A DNA stretch of 64,000 nucleotides from Weissella soli (lineage in GTDB: Bacteria; Bacillota; Bacilli; Lactobacillales; Lactobacillaceae), in the NCBI RefSeq assembly GCF_001761545.1, contig NZ_CP017326.1:310001-374000 (forward strand), read 5' to 3'. Positions 1 through 7,957 of this stretch are shown here, piece by piece. Both the position numbers and the translations under genes were made by a program. The notes under the pieces were generated by a model that saw only the letters and a list, made by a program, of their open reading frames with translations, ran no database searches and was not told the DNA's origin. Position 1 is the first letter of the stretch. Each line of letters opens with the position of its first letter.

Positions 1-114
1 ATGGCTTTGCCTCCCCAGTACCTGCGCTGCAGCAGTGAAAGGTTGGGTCAATTGCACGAATATGAGACAGTTCTCTAGAATTCAGCAAAAAAAATATTCT
101 GGAGGACATGATTC
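1..114 (+). promoter_or_regulatory. Truncated 5' region of rpsD
   Basis: This is the untranslated region before rpsD, cut by the window edge. It ends in an A-rich stretch and a strong ribosome binding site (GGAGG at 101-105), 9 bases before the rpsD ATG. In Firmicutes S4 often represses its own mRNA through a leader structure. Too little is present here to judge whether such a leader exists. Confidence 0.4.
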
Positions 115-726
115 ATGTCACGTTATACAGGTCCTAAGTACCGTATCTCACGTCGTCTTGGTGTTTCTTTGTCAGGTACTGGTAAAGAAATCGCTAAGCG
201 TAACTACGCCCCTGGTGATCACGGTTCAGGCCGTCGTTCAAAGTTGTCAGACTATGGTGTACAATTGCGCGAAAAGCAAAAGGTTCGTTTCACTTATGGT
301 ATGACTGAGCGTCAATTCCACAACTTATTCAACAAGGCTGGTCAAGTTCGTAAGGGAACTCACGGAACTAACTTCTTGATCTTGTTGGAGCGTCGTTTGG
401 ATAACGTTGTTTACCGTTTGGGATTGGCTTCAACGCGTGCCCAAGCTCGCCAATTGGTTAACCACGGTCACATCTTGGTTGATGGTAAGCGTGTAGATAT
501 TCCTTCATACGAAGTGAAGGTTGGTCAAGAAGTATCAGTTCGCGAGAAGTCAGCAAAGAATGCTTACATCTTGGCGTCTGTAGAAGCACAAGTTGGTCAC
601 GTACAATACGTTGAATTCGACAAGGATGCCTTGAAGGGTTCATTGGTACGTTTGCCAGAACGTGAAGAAATCGATGGTGACTTCAACGAAGCGCTAATCG
701 TTGAATACTACAACAAGTTGGGATAA
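115..726 (+). CDS. rpsD: 30S ribosomal protein S4
   Basis: Small-subunit primary assembly protein that binds the 5' domain of 16S rRNA; in Bacillus it also represses its own translation. The 203-residue product has the usual length. The N-terminus begins [10 protein letters not shown], and an S4 RNA-binding domain lies at about residues 92-155. There is no N-terminal cysteine cluster, so this is the zinc-free (C-minus) form of S4. The start follows GGAGG with 9-base spacing. The gene stands alone, as rpsD does in many Firmicutes, and ends at a strong terminator. Identification is secure. Confidence 0.98.
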   Translation: MSRYTGPKYRISRRLGVSLSGTGKEIAKRNYAPGDHGSGRRSKLSDYGVQLREKQKVRFTYGMTERQFHNLFNKAGQVRKGTHGTNFLILLERRLDNVVYRLGLASTRAQARQLVNHGHILVDGKRVDIPSYEVKVGQEVSVREKSAKNAYILASVEAQVGHVQYVEFDKDALKGSLVRLPEREEIDGDFNEALIVEYYNKLG

Positions 727-775
727 TTCCATTAATATGGATTTAGCCAAACAGGCTTTGTAGCATTTATGAAAT

Positions 776-810
776 AAAGCTATCAATTCGTCAGAATTGA
801 TAGCTTTTTT
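776..810 (+). terminator. rpsD terminator
   Basis: A perfect 14-bp stem (776-789 with 794-807) closes on the four-base loop GTCA and runs into a T tract ending at 810. It lies 50 bases after the rpsD stop. Confidence 0.9.
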
Positions 811-1020
811 CTTTGGACGAACCCCTCAAAAGACTTCTTAAGAGACGGTTACTTTGCTTAGTAAATCACAGAATTGTTTAAGTATCATTAAAAGACTTTC
901 AATAAACGATAAAGGTCGGAAACTTCCAGTACGTTTGCCTGGTGCAAGTGATACATTAATCTTAGTTAATTCGCGAAATTAAGGAGTTTGAGCATGTGAC
1001 GACATGTTCAGTAAAAGAGT
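811..1020 (+). promoter_or_regulatory. ezrA leader with a start-stop mini-ORF
   Basis: This region must hold the ezrA promoter, but I could not pick a convincing -35/-10 pair. A good Shine-Dalgarno (AAGGAG, 981-986) is followed 7 bases later by ATG immediately followed by TGA (994-999). The ezrA ATG at 1021 has only a poor AAAGAG right beside it. An in-frame TAA at 1012-1014 rules out an earlier ezrA start. Translation of ezrA may therefore depend on ribosomes that stop at 999 and reinitiate 22 bases later. That last point is inference. Confidence 0.5.
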
Positions 1021-2730
1021 ATGGCAAATATCGGACATGTAGTCATTGGTTTGATTATTGTGGGGGCAGTAGCCTACATGATTATCTTTTTGGCCCAACA
1101 AATTATCGCTCGGCAAGTGGCAAAACTAATCATTCGTCTGGAACAATTGAAAAATATTCCAGTGCGTGATCGGTTAGTCGATGGTCGAAAAATGAGTTTG
1201 ACAGGTAAGTCGCTCAAACAATTCGAAGCCTTAGAGGCAAAGTATACAAAGCTTGAAATGACTGGCTTCGAAGCAATTAAGAAACAAGCCGACCAGGTTT
1301 TGTTTGATTCACAGGGCGTTAATTTTGTGAAGAGTACCCAATCAATGAAAGTCCTTCGTCAAATGGAAGCGGATGCCTCAAAAGACATCGACATTGTGCA
1401 ACAAGGGATGAATGACTTAGAGCAGTTGGATCGCGAGCACAAGCAAGCGGTCTTGGACTTGGAAGCTAAGTACAAAGAATTGCGCAAGATTTTGCTGTCA
1501 CAAAGTTTTAAATTTGGCCCAGCGTTAGATAAGTTAGAAGAAATTTTAGGCGCCTTGGAAGAGGATTTTTCGGAATTTGCCCGTATGACGGAAGAAGGGG
1601 ACCACGCGGCTGCGGCTGATATTCATGAGACATTGGCCATGGAAACCAATCAATTAGAAGAGCGCATTGCCCAAATCCCAGCGTTATATGAAGATTTGAA
1701 CGAAAAGATTCCGGCGCAATTGGCAGAAATTAGTGAAGTTTACACAGCGATGGCTGCCAAAGGCTTCCGTTTTGAGGAAGACTTCGTTGAACCAGCTTTA
1801 GCTGATTTGCAGAAGCAACGTAAAATTGGTTTGGATTTGCTCCAAGCATTGACTTTGAAAAAGGTTAATGATCAATTGAAGGGCTTGCATGAATCGATTG
1901 AATATCTGTATGCAACTTTGGAGAAAGAGGCCAAGGCCCAACAACGAGTGGCTAAGCAATTAAGTGAATTGTTAGAATTCAAGCACCATGTTTCACGACA
2001 AAACCATGATTTAAAGATTGAACTTGATCGCATGAATCAAGATTTTGTATTTAACAAAAACGAATTTGATCAAGTCCAAACGTGGACTAAACAGATTCAC
2101 AATGTGACAGAACATCTGAATGATGTGACACGCGAGATCGAGACACAAGAACTGATTTATTCAACTGTTGAAAACGGCTTGAACCAAGATCAAGATCTGT
2201 TAACCGCCGTTGAACATGATCAAGTCACCATGTGGGACAATTTGCAAAAATTGCCAGCGATTGTCAAGGTGGCCCGTACGCGTGTGACCCAACATGATGA
2301 AAAGATGCGGTTGATTCAACGCCGGGTTGAGCGGCAAAATCTGCCAGGGATTCCAACGGCTTACGTTGATTTCTATAATTCTGTTAATGAAGAATTAGGT
2401 CGCTTAATGCAACAATTGGATGCCACCCGGATTAATATTGATGACGCTCAGCGACAGTTGAGCATCGTGAGCGCAGATTTGGATAATTTGGAAGAACGAA
2501 CTAATCGCGTATTAGAAGATGCGGATTTGACGGTCCGGTTAGTGCGCAAGGCGTTTATGTTCCAGGATAACCAGGAAGTACAGCAGGCAGTTAACGAAGC
2601 AAAGTACTATTACGAGCAATCCTATGATTATGAATCAGCCACGCGCATTTTGGGCGACGTGCTAGATCAAATTGAGCCAGGTACGGTTGCGACTTTACGG
2701 CATCAATTTCAAACAGAAGTCACGGAATAA
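1021..2730 (+). CDS. ezrA: Septation ring formation regulator EzrA
   Basis: EzrA is a membrane-anchored division protein that binds FtsZ, restricts Z-ring assembly to midcell and links division to cell-wall synthesis. The 569-residue product matches the usual length of about 560-575. One N-terminal membrane helix (residues about 5-23) is followed by an entirely cytoplasmic, highly charged coiled-coil rod rich in Glu, Gln and Leu, the spectrin-like repeats of the family. In many Firmicutes ezrA lies next to rpsD, as here. The start is fixed by an in-frame stop just upstream but has a weak ribosome binding site of its own. Confidence 0.93.
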   Translation: MANIGHVVIGLIIVGAVAYMIIFLAQQIIARQVAKLIIRLEQLKNIPVRDRLVDGRKMSLTGKSLKQFEALEAKYTKLEMTGFEAIKKQADQVLFDSQGVNFVKSTQSMKVLRQMEADASKDIDIVQQGMNDLEQLDREHKQAVLDLEAKYKELRKILLSQSFKFGPALDKLEEILGALEEDFSEFARMTEEGDHAAAADIHETLAMETNQLEERIAQIPALYEDLNEKIPAQLAEISEVYTAMAAKGFRFEEDFVEPALADLQKQRKIGLDLLQALTLKKVNDQLKGLHESIEYLYATLEKEAKAQQRVAKQLSELLEFKHHVSRQNHDLKIELDRMNQDFVFNKNEFDQVQTWTKQIHNVTEHLNDVTREIETQELIYSTVENGLNQDQDLLTAVEHDQVTMWDNLQKLPAIVKVARTRVTQHDEKMRLIQRRVERQNLPGIPTAYVDFYNSVNEELGRLMQQLDATRINIDDAQRQLSIVSADLDNLEERTNRVLEDADLTVRLVRKAFMFQDNQEVQQAVNEAKYYYEQSYDYESATRILGDVLDQIEPGTVATLRHQFQTEVTE

Positions 2731-2748
2731 ATTCAATTAATTCATGCT

Positions 2749-2777
2749 AACCGGTTGTCGCTAGACAATCGGTTTTT
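2749..2777 (+). terminator. ezrA terminator
   Basis: An 11-bp stem (2749-2759 with 2764-2774, one G-T pair) with loop GCTA runs into a T tract. Confidence 0.85.
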
Positions 2778-2879
2778 GTATCAATTTTATATCATGCAGG
2801 GCATCAACGTACTGAACTAGTATTGTTTAAGCTTTTATGCTATCATAGAATAACTATTTTTTAAGGAGGTCCCCCTCGG

Positions 2880-5165
2880 ATGAGTGAACCGTTTGATTCA
2901 GAACAAGCACGTTTGGATGATGTCCTCGCGAAGATTCAAGATGCGAAGGTCCTAAATGATGCAAAATTAAAGCGGGCTGAAAAAGCCCAGGCAGAGGTGC
3001 ACAAGGGTTGGGATGACGTCCGCTTTAAGTCATCGACTTATTCTAGCCTTTTTGAAACGGCGATGTCGGTTCGTCAACAACAACAAATGTTGCAAGAACG
3101 GGAATTGGCCACTAATTCAGCTGAACATCAGGCGGTGATCTTGGATCGTTTGAAGGAGCGGCCATACTTCGCGCGGATCGATGTGCAAGAAAAGGGTGCG
3201 GCGGTCGCTGAACCGATTTATATCGGTTTGGCTTCATTTTCAGATTCACCAGACAATTTTTTGGTCTATGATTGGCGGGCCCCGATTTCTTCAATCTATT
3301 ATGATGCTGGGTTAGGTCATGTGCAATATGAAACACCTGATGGCCAACAAGAGGCACAAGTGTTACTAAAACGCCAATTTCAAATTGAAGAGGGTAAGGT
3401 CGTCACGATTTTTGATACCGATGAAGCGGTTGGTGATCAAATGTTGTTGAATGCCGTTTCAGGTGAATCAACAACCAAGATGAAGTCAATTGTGACAACG
3501 ATCCAAAAAGAGCAAAATAAGATTATCCGTAACACGAAGGCTGAATTACTCTTCGTTCAAGGTGCCGCCGGATCAGGTAAGACGTCGGCTGTTTTGCAGC
3601 GGGTGGCCTACTTGCTTTACCGTTACCGGGGCCACTTGACTTCTGGGCAGGTAGTTATGTTTTCACCAAACCAGTTGTTTAATGATTATATTGATCAAGT
3701 TTTACCTGAATTAGGTGAACAAAACATGGTGCAGATGACATACTATCAGTATGCCAGTCGGCGCTTACCAAAATTGAAGCTAGAAACCTTACAAGAGCGT
3801 TTTGAAGAGAATTTAACGGATGCTGAACAAGCCGTTGTTGATTTCAAAGGTACCAGTGTCTACTTTAAGGCGATGCAACGTTACGCAGCGTCATTGAACC
3901 AAAAGAATATCAAGGTCCGTCCCATCAAGTTCCAAGGGAAAGAGATTATCCCTGTTGATAAGATCACGGATATCTACTATTCATTTAACGAAAACTACAA
4001 GTTAGGGAACCGTCTCCAGGCCACGAAAGAACGTTTGATGCGGATGCTCCAAAGTCGTGTCGGGTCTGAAATGAGGGAACAATGGGTTGAAGATACCGTG
4101 CAATCTTTGTCTAAAGAAGAGTATGATACTTTGCTAGGTGACAACCCACGTGAATTTGCTTCGGATGAACAAGAGTTTAATACATTGGCACGGTTGATTG
4201 TGCAACAAGCGATGGCACCAATTGCAAAGGGTGTTAACCGCAACCGTTTCATTAATATTAATGCGCAATTTGTGCATTTCCTCAAGTCCGTACCGCAGTT
4301 GGTCGATTTATCGGCCCACCATATTTCAGCTGAACAGTGGCAAATATCTGTAACGGCAACCGTCAATGCAATGCGTCATGGTGAGTTGTCATTGGTTGAT
4401 ATGACACCGTTCATGTTGCTTTATGATTTGATCAAGGGGAGTCATGGTGAACGTGATATTCGATTTGTTTTCATCGATGAAATTCAAGACTACACCCCAT
4501 TCCAATTGGCATTCTTGAAATATAGCTTTCCTAAGGCGCGTTTCACGATGTTAGGGGACTTAAATCAAGCGATCTTTACCAAGGAAAATGCAGTTTCTTT
4601 GCAAAAAGAATTAGCGGCATTGTTTGATCCAGAACTATCTGAGTATATTCAATTAACACAAACCTATCGCTCAACCCAACAAATTACCGACTTCTCAAAG
4701 GCGGTCCTCATTAATGGGGCACAAATTGATGCGTTTGATCGGGTCGGTGAAAAACCAACGATGCGGGTCGTCGCAGATCAAGCTGAGCTAGTGCAAGCGA
4801 CCTTGACACAACTGGCACGCAACGATGCAGCCAAAGAGACGACTGCGATCATTACCAAGACTTTGGCGCAAGCTGAGGAAGCCTACGCGCAATTACGTGA
4901 GGCAGCTCAGGTGACGATTATCCGCACGGAGAATCAGCGTTTGGTACCAGGTACAATTGTTGTCCCTGCTTACCTAGCGAAGGGCTTGGAGTTTGACGCG
5001 GTGATCATGTGGGATGCTTCTGAGGAAACGTATCATGGTGATAATGAACGTCAGTTAGTGTACACGATTGCATCACGGGCGATGCATCAACTATCAATTT
5101 ACGGAGTTGGTAATATTACGCCGTTACTTGATGTTGATAAGTCACTATATATTGAAGAAAAGTAA
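2880..5165 (+). CDS. helD: RNA polymerase recycling motor HelD (UvrD/Rep-like helicase)
   Basis: This is a superfamily 1 ATPase of the HelD class, which binds stalled RNA polymerase, pries open its clamp and channel and releases nucleic acid. The 761 residues are close to the about 770 of B. subtilis HelD. The N-terminal 120 residues form a charged helical arm, Walker A is GAAGSGKT at 228-235, and Walker B is DEIQD at 533-537. A later block reading QTYRSTQQI resembles helicase motif IV, and the C-terminus carries the KGLEFDAVI motif V/Va. The start follows AAGGAGG. It is a single-gene unit between two terminators. Assignment to HelD rather than UvrD/PcrA rests on the N-terminal arm and the length. 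Confidence 0.88.
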   Translation: MSEPFDSEQARLDDVLAKIQDAKVLNDAKLKRAEKAQAEVHKGWDDVRFKSSTYSSLFETAMSVRQQQQMLQERELATNSAEHQAVILDRLKERPYFARIDVQEKGAAVAEPIYIGLASFSDSPDNFLVYDWRAPISSIYYDAGLGHVQYETPDGQQEAQVLLKRQFQIEEGKVVTIFDTDEAVGDQMLLNAVSGESTTKMKSIVTTIQKEQNKIIRNTKAELLFVQGAAGSGKTSAVLQRVAYLLYRYRGHLTSGQVVMFSPNQLFNDYIDQVLPELGEQNMVQMTYYQYASRRLPKLKLETLQERFEENLTDAEQAVVDFKGTSVYFKAMQRYAASLNQKNIKVRPIKFQGKEIIPVDKITDIYYSFNENYKLGNRLQATKERLMRMLQSRVGSEMREQWVEDTVQSLSKEEYDTLLGDNPREFASDEQEFNTLARLIVQQAMAPIAKGVNRNRFININAQFVHFLKSVPQLVDLSAHHISAEQWQISVTATVNAMRHGELSLVDMTPFMLLYDLIKGSHGERDIRFVFIDEIQDYTPFQLAFLKYSFPKARFTMLGDLNQAIFTKENAVSLQKELAALFDPELSEYIQLTQTYRSTQQITDFSKAVLINGAQIDAFDRVGEKPTMRVVADQAELVQATLTQLARNDAAKETTAIITKTLAQAEEAYAQLREAAQVTIIRTENQRLVPGTIVVPAYLAKGLEFDAVIMWDASEETYHGDNERQLVYTIASRAMHQLSIYGVGNITPLLDVDKSLYIEEK

Positions 5166-5172
5166 TCCCTTA

Positions 5173-5198
5173 AGCAGCATGTTTTTTGCTGCTTTTTT
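5173..5198 (+). terminator. helD terminator
   Basis: The stem AGCAGCA/TGCTGCT (5173-5179 with 5187-5193) has a T-rich loop and a following T6 run, 7 bases after the helD stop. Confidence 0.85.
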
Positions 5199-5306
5199 GT
5201 TTAGTGAAATTTTTCTCAAAGTTGGTGCGGTTTTCCTGGAATTTTCATATAATAGATGGAACAGGTTATACTTGTTGTAATATGTAGAGAAAATTGAGGT
5301 TTTAAG

Positions 5307-6254
5307 ATGACCACTGAAGTACCTATCAGCTATGAACGATTTACACGGGATGCCTGGGAACAGTTGACGACCCCGGTTAGTGATCGCGACCTTGAGCAAG
5401 TGACGCCCCGTGTGTTGGCGAATATTAAATCATTTAATGATGAGATTTCCATGGCTGACGTCACGGCTGTTTACGCGCCGTTGGTTGATTACATCAAATT
5501 AAACGTGGCGCAGTATGCGCGCAAACTCAGCGAGCAACGGCTTTTTTTGGGGCAAGCCCAACATGCCACGCCGTTTGTGATTGGCATAGCTGGCTCGGTC
5601 GCCGTGGGTAAATCAACGACCGCGCGTTTATTGCAATATATGTTACAAGCAGAATTTGGCGATGCGGCAGTCGCGTTAACAACGACAGATGGTTTTTTGT
5701 TGTCCAATGCGGAGTTGCGGGCGCAGGGATTGTTTAATCGGAAGGGTTTTCCAGAATCATACGATATGCGTGCTTTGATCGATTTCTTGGATGATGTGAA
5801 GGCCGGCAAACCAATCGTGCGGTCACCTAAATACTCACATGAGATCTCAGATGTTTTGGCTGGCGAGTACGATGAGTTTAACCGGCCCGAAATTTTCATC
5901 GTGGAGGGCATCAATGTGTTACAGGCCCCTTCGAATTCGAAGGTGTATGTTTCAGATTTCTTCGATTTATCAATTTACGTTGATGCGGAGACAGATTTAA
6001 TTGAGCATTGGTACTTGCAACGCTTTAACGCCCTATTGGATCGTACGTTGGCGGAGCAGGATCCAACTAATTTCTTTTGGTCATGGACGCAAATCCCACG
6101 TGAAAAGGCGGAAGAAATTGCCCGCCGTGTCTGGCGTGATGTTAATTTAGTCAATCTAAATGAGTATATTTTGCCAACGCGTGAACGGGCGGATATCGTC
6201 TTGCACAAGTCGGTGAACCACTTTATCAGTGAAGTTTGGTTACGTAAGTTCTAA
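5307..6254 (+). CDS. coaA: Type I pantothenate kinase
   Basis: CoaA phosphorylates pantothenate with ATP, the first and controlling step of coenzyme A synthesis. The 315-residue protein has the type I (bacterial CoaA, PRK/uridine kinase-like) P-loop GSVAVGKST at 96-104. It also shows the TTDGFL block just after it, the SPKYSHEISD segment and the EGINVLQ block, all typical of the family. The start follows GAGG with about 7-base spacing. A TATAAT at 5248-5253 probably belongs to its promoter, since helD ends at a terminator upstream. Confidence 0.96.
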   Translation: MTTEVPISYERFTRDAWEQLTTPVSDRDLEQVTPRVLANIKSFNDEISMADVTAVYAPLVDYIKLNVAQYARKLSEQRLFLGQAQHATPFVIGIAGSVAVGKSTTARLLQYMLQAEFGDAAVALTTTDGFLLSNAELRAQGLFNRKGFPESYDMRALIDFLDDVKAGKPIVRSPKYSHEISDVLAGEYDEFNRPEIFIVEGINVLQAPSNSKVYVSDFFDLSIYVDAETDLIEHWYLQRFNALLDRTLAEQDPTNFFWSWTQIPREKAEEIARRVWRDVNLVNLNEYILPTRERADIVLHKSVNHFISEVWLRKF

Positions 6255-6619
6255 AATGTAACTTTTCAATGTGACGCGAAAGTAACATTTTACGATGAAA
6301 CCCTAAATATCGGCCTTAGTTAGCGGTTTATCGTAGCCTAACATTACAAAAGTTCAATTAATTAACTGGTAAAGCAATTTATTAAATAGCCGTTTTTTAT
6401 AGGGTTTTGAGCGTGTTACATGCGTAACATTACAAAAATGTATCAACAAAACCGGGTGTGTCTTGATAAAAGAAGTGATTATGTTACTAAGGTGTAAAAT
6501 TCAACTGTTGTGAGTTGTTACAATTATGTATGTTGATTTGGCTGAGTTTTGCCAATCGAGTCGCCCTCGAACTTTCTCGGGGGCCGAATGTAATCTTCCT
6601 ACAGGAGAGTTAAATACCT
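6255..6619 (+). promoter_or_regulatory. Upstream region of the LysM gene with repeated TGTTAC/GTAACA motifs and a leader hairpin
   Basis: This 365-base gene-free stretch is rich in TGTAAC-type hexamers on both strands: TGTAAC 6257-6262, TGTGAC 6270-6275, GTAACA 6282-6287, an inverted pair TGTTAC-ATGC-GTAACA at 6414-6429, and TGTTACA at 6516-6522. Near the gene, a leader hairpin pairs GCCCTCGA (6563-6570) with TCGGGGGC (6577-6584). The hexamers resemble half-sites of the WalR cell-wall regulator (TGTWAH repeats), but the spacing is not the classical 5 bases. A regulatory role is inference. Confidence 0.45.
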
Positions 6620-7381
6620 ATGAATAGTAAAGTAAAAGAAACAGCACTAACAGTTGCAGGTTTAACTGCAGTTTTGGCCGGCGGACAACAAGTTGTGAAC
6701 GCCGCTACTACATATACGGTTCATCCAAATGATACTTTGAGCAATTTGGCTGCTAAGTTCAACACAACCGTTGAAGACTTAGTGAAGACAAATAACATCA
6801 GCAATGCTGACTTGATCTTCACTGATCAAAAGTTAACGATCGCTGATAGCGAAACTGACACAGCTACTTCAGTGGCTGCATCAGTCGCTCAAACTGCTGA
6901 CGAAGCTGCCTCAACAGCGGCTTCACAAGCCGCCTCATCAGCTGCTGCTTCAATTGCCGCTAGTTCAGAAGCTGCTGCCTCAACGGCGGCCTCATCAGCT
7001 GCGGCAGCGTCATCCGCCGCTGCTAAGTCATCAGCTGCCGCTAGTTCAGCCGCTGCCGCATCATCAGCAGCAACGACAACAACTGCAAGTTCAACGGCAA
7101 CCACGACGACTTCAACGTCGTCAACTTCTGGTTCAGTTTACTCACAATTTATCGCCGCTGGTGGTACAGATTCATTGTGGACGTACATTGTGTTGCCAGA
7201 ATCTGGTGGTGATCCTAACGCGGTTTCTGCAAGTGGTTATCATGGTCTTGGTCAAACCAAGCAATCATGGGGCTATGGGGACGTTGCCACGCAAACTGCT
7301 GGTTTAGTTAACTACGCGGTATCACGTTACGGTTCAATCGATGCAGCGGTTCAATTCCGTTTGTCAAACGGTTGGTGGTAA
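6620..7381 (+). CDS. Secreted LysM protein with a lytic-transglycosylase-like C-terminus
   Basis: This is probably an exported wall-bound protein that trims or remodels peptidoglycan. Residues 1-29 look like a signal peptide (cleavage near VNAA). A LysM domain covers about 31-75 and begins TYTVHPNDTL. Residues about 80-170 are almost pure Ser/Ala/Thr, a flexible wall-spanning linker. The last 80 residues contain LPESGGDPNAVSASGYHGLGQ, in which the Glu of ESGG matches the catalytic Glu of SLT-type transglycosylases, and the protein ends in NGWW. This layout is common in Lactobacillaceae (Apf- or LysM-type wall hydrolases). The ribosome binding site is AGGAG at 6603-6607. Enzymatic activity is inferred from the motif only. 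Confidence 0.85.
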   Translation: MNSKVKETALTVAGLTAVLAGGQQVVNAATTYTVHPNDTLSNLAAKFNTTVEDLVKTNNISNADLIFTDQKLTIADSETDTATSVAASVAQTADEAASTAASQAASSAAASIAASSEAAASTAASSAAAASSAAAKSSAAASSAAAASSAATTTTASSTATTTTSTSSTSGSVYSQFIAAGGTDSLWTYIVLPESGGDPNAVSASGYHGLGQTKQSWGYGDVATQTAGLVNYAVSRYGSIDAAVQFRLSNGWW

Positions 7382-7407
7382 AATACACCGAATAATTGCT
7401 TTTAAAT

Positions 7408-7440
7408 AGAGGATGTGCTGATCACACATCCTCTTTTTTG
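7408..7440 (+). terminator. Terminator after the LysM gene
   Basis: A 10-bp stem AGAGGATGTG/CACATCCTCT (7408-7417 with 7425-7434) is followed by TTTTT. Confidence 0.9.
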
Positions 7441-7488
7441 TCGTAAATTAGGTTATAATTGATATAACTAAGAAAGGTGGATAACACG

Positions 7489-7944
7489 ATGGATCTTGAA
7501 AATATGGACCCGCATGTGCAATCAGCCATGTATGGTACACCTAAAATAAACCCAGATGAACAGCGGCGCTACCTTGGCACCTTCCGTGAACGTGTCTATG
7601 CTGCTGAATATATTAAAGATATGCCCAATGAAGCTTATCACCCAATTTGGCGGGAAGTGTTACTGGCACATCCAGAGGCCACATTAATTATGAATGGTAA
7701 TCTGCCAATGGATGAGTTGGTACCATTTATGCAGTTAGCTAAGGCAACAAATGTCGCATTTTCCATGAAAAATGATGATTTTTACCTTGTTGCACCAGAC
7801 CGTTTGGGCCTAGTTTTAGCCGCAGATGAAGCAGTGAACATTGATGCAATTAATATTGCCAATATGGCAAGCAACGCTGATTCTGCACCGGTGGAGGAAA
7901 CAACGGCACAAAAAGTTCCTTGGTTTAAAAAGTTATTCAGATAA
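7489..7944 (+). CDS. YueI-family (DUF1694) protein
   Basis: Product of about 151 residues, of unknown biochemical role. The N-terminal part with PKINPDEQRRYLGTFRERV is the hallmark of the YueI/DUF1694 family, small cytosolic proteins conserved in Bacilli. I chose the ATG at 7489 because AAAGGTGG precedes it with good spacing; the GTG at 7477 lies inside that binding site. The last 30 residues are unlike the compact domain: a Pro/Glu/Ala/Thr linker ending in KVPWFKKLFR, a short basic-aromatic tail that could touch the membrane. It is followed at once by rarA, probably in one transcript. Confidence 0.8.
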   Translation: MDLENMDPHVQSAMYGTPKINPDEQRRYLGTFRERVYAAEYIKDMPNEAYHPIWREVLLAHPEATLIMNGNLPMDELVPFMQLAKATNVAFSMKNDDFYLVAPDRLGLVLAADEAVNIDAINIANMASNADSAPVEETTAQKVPWFKKLFR

Positions 7945-7957
7945 GAGGCGAATGGAT

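Noticed and set aside
1-78. A 25-codon open frame beginning at base 1
   Set aside because: It starts at the window edge, has no visible ribosome binding site and no recognisable product; it is more likely leader sequence.
6889-7104. Ala-rich open frame on the minus strand inside the LysM gene
   Set aside because: It is a composition artefact of the Ser/Ala-repeat linker on the other strand, with no ribosome binding site.
7841-7957. Longer RarA starting inside the YueI-family gene
   Set aside because: The extra residues overlap a real gene and are unlike RarA; MALQPLAYRMRP at 7958 is the normal family start.
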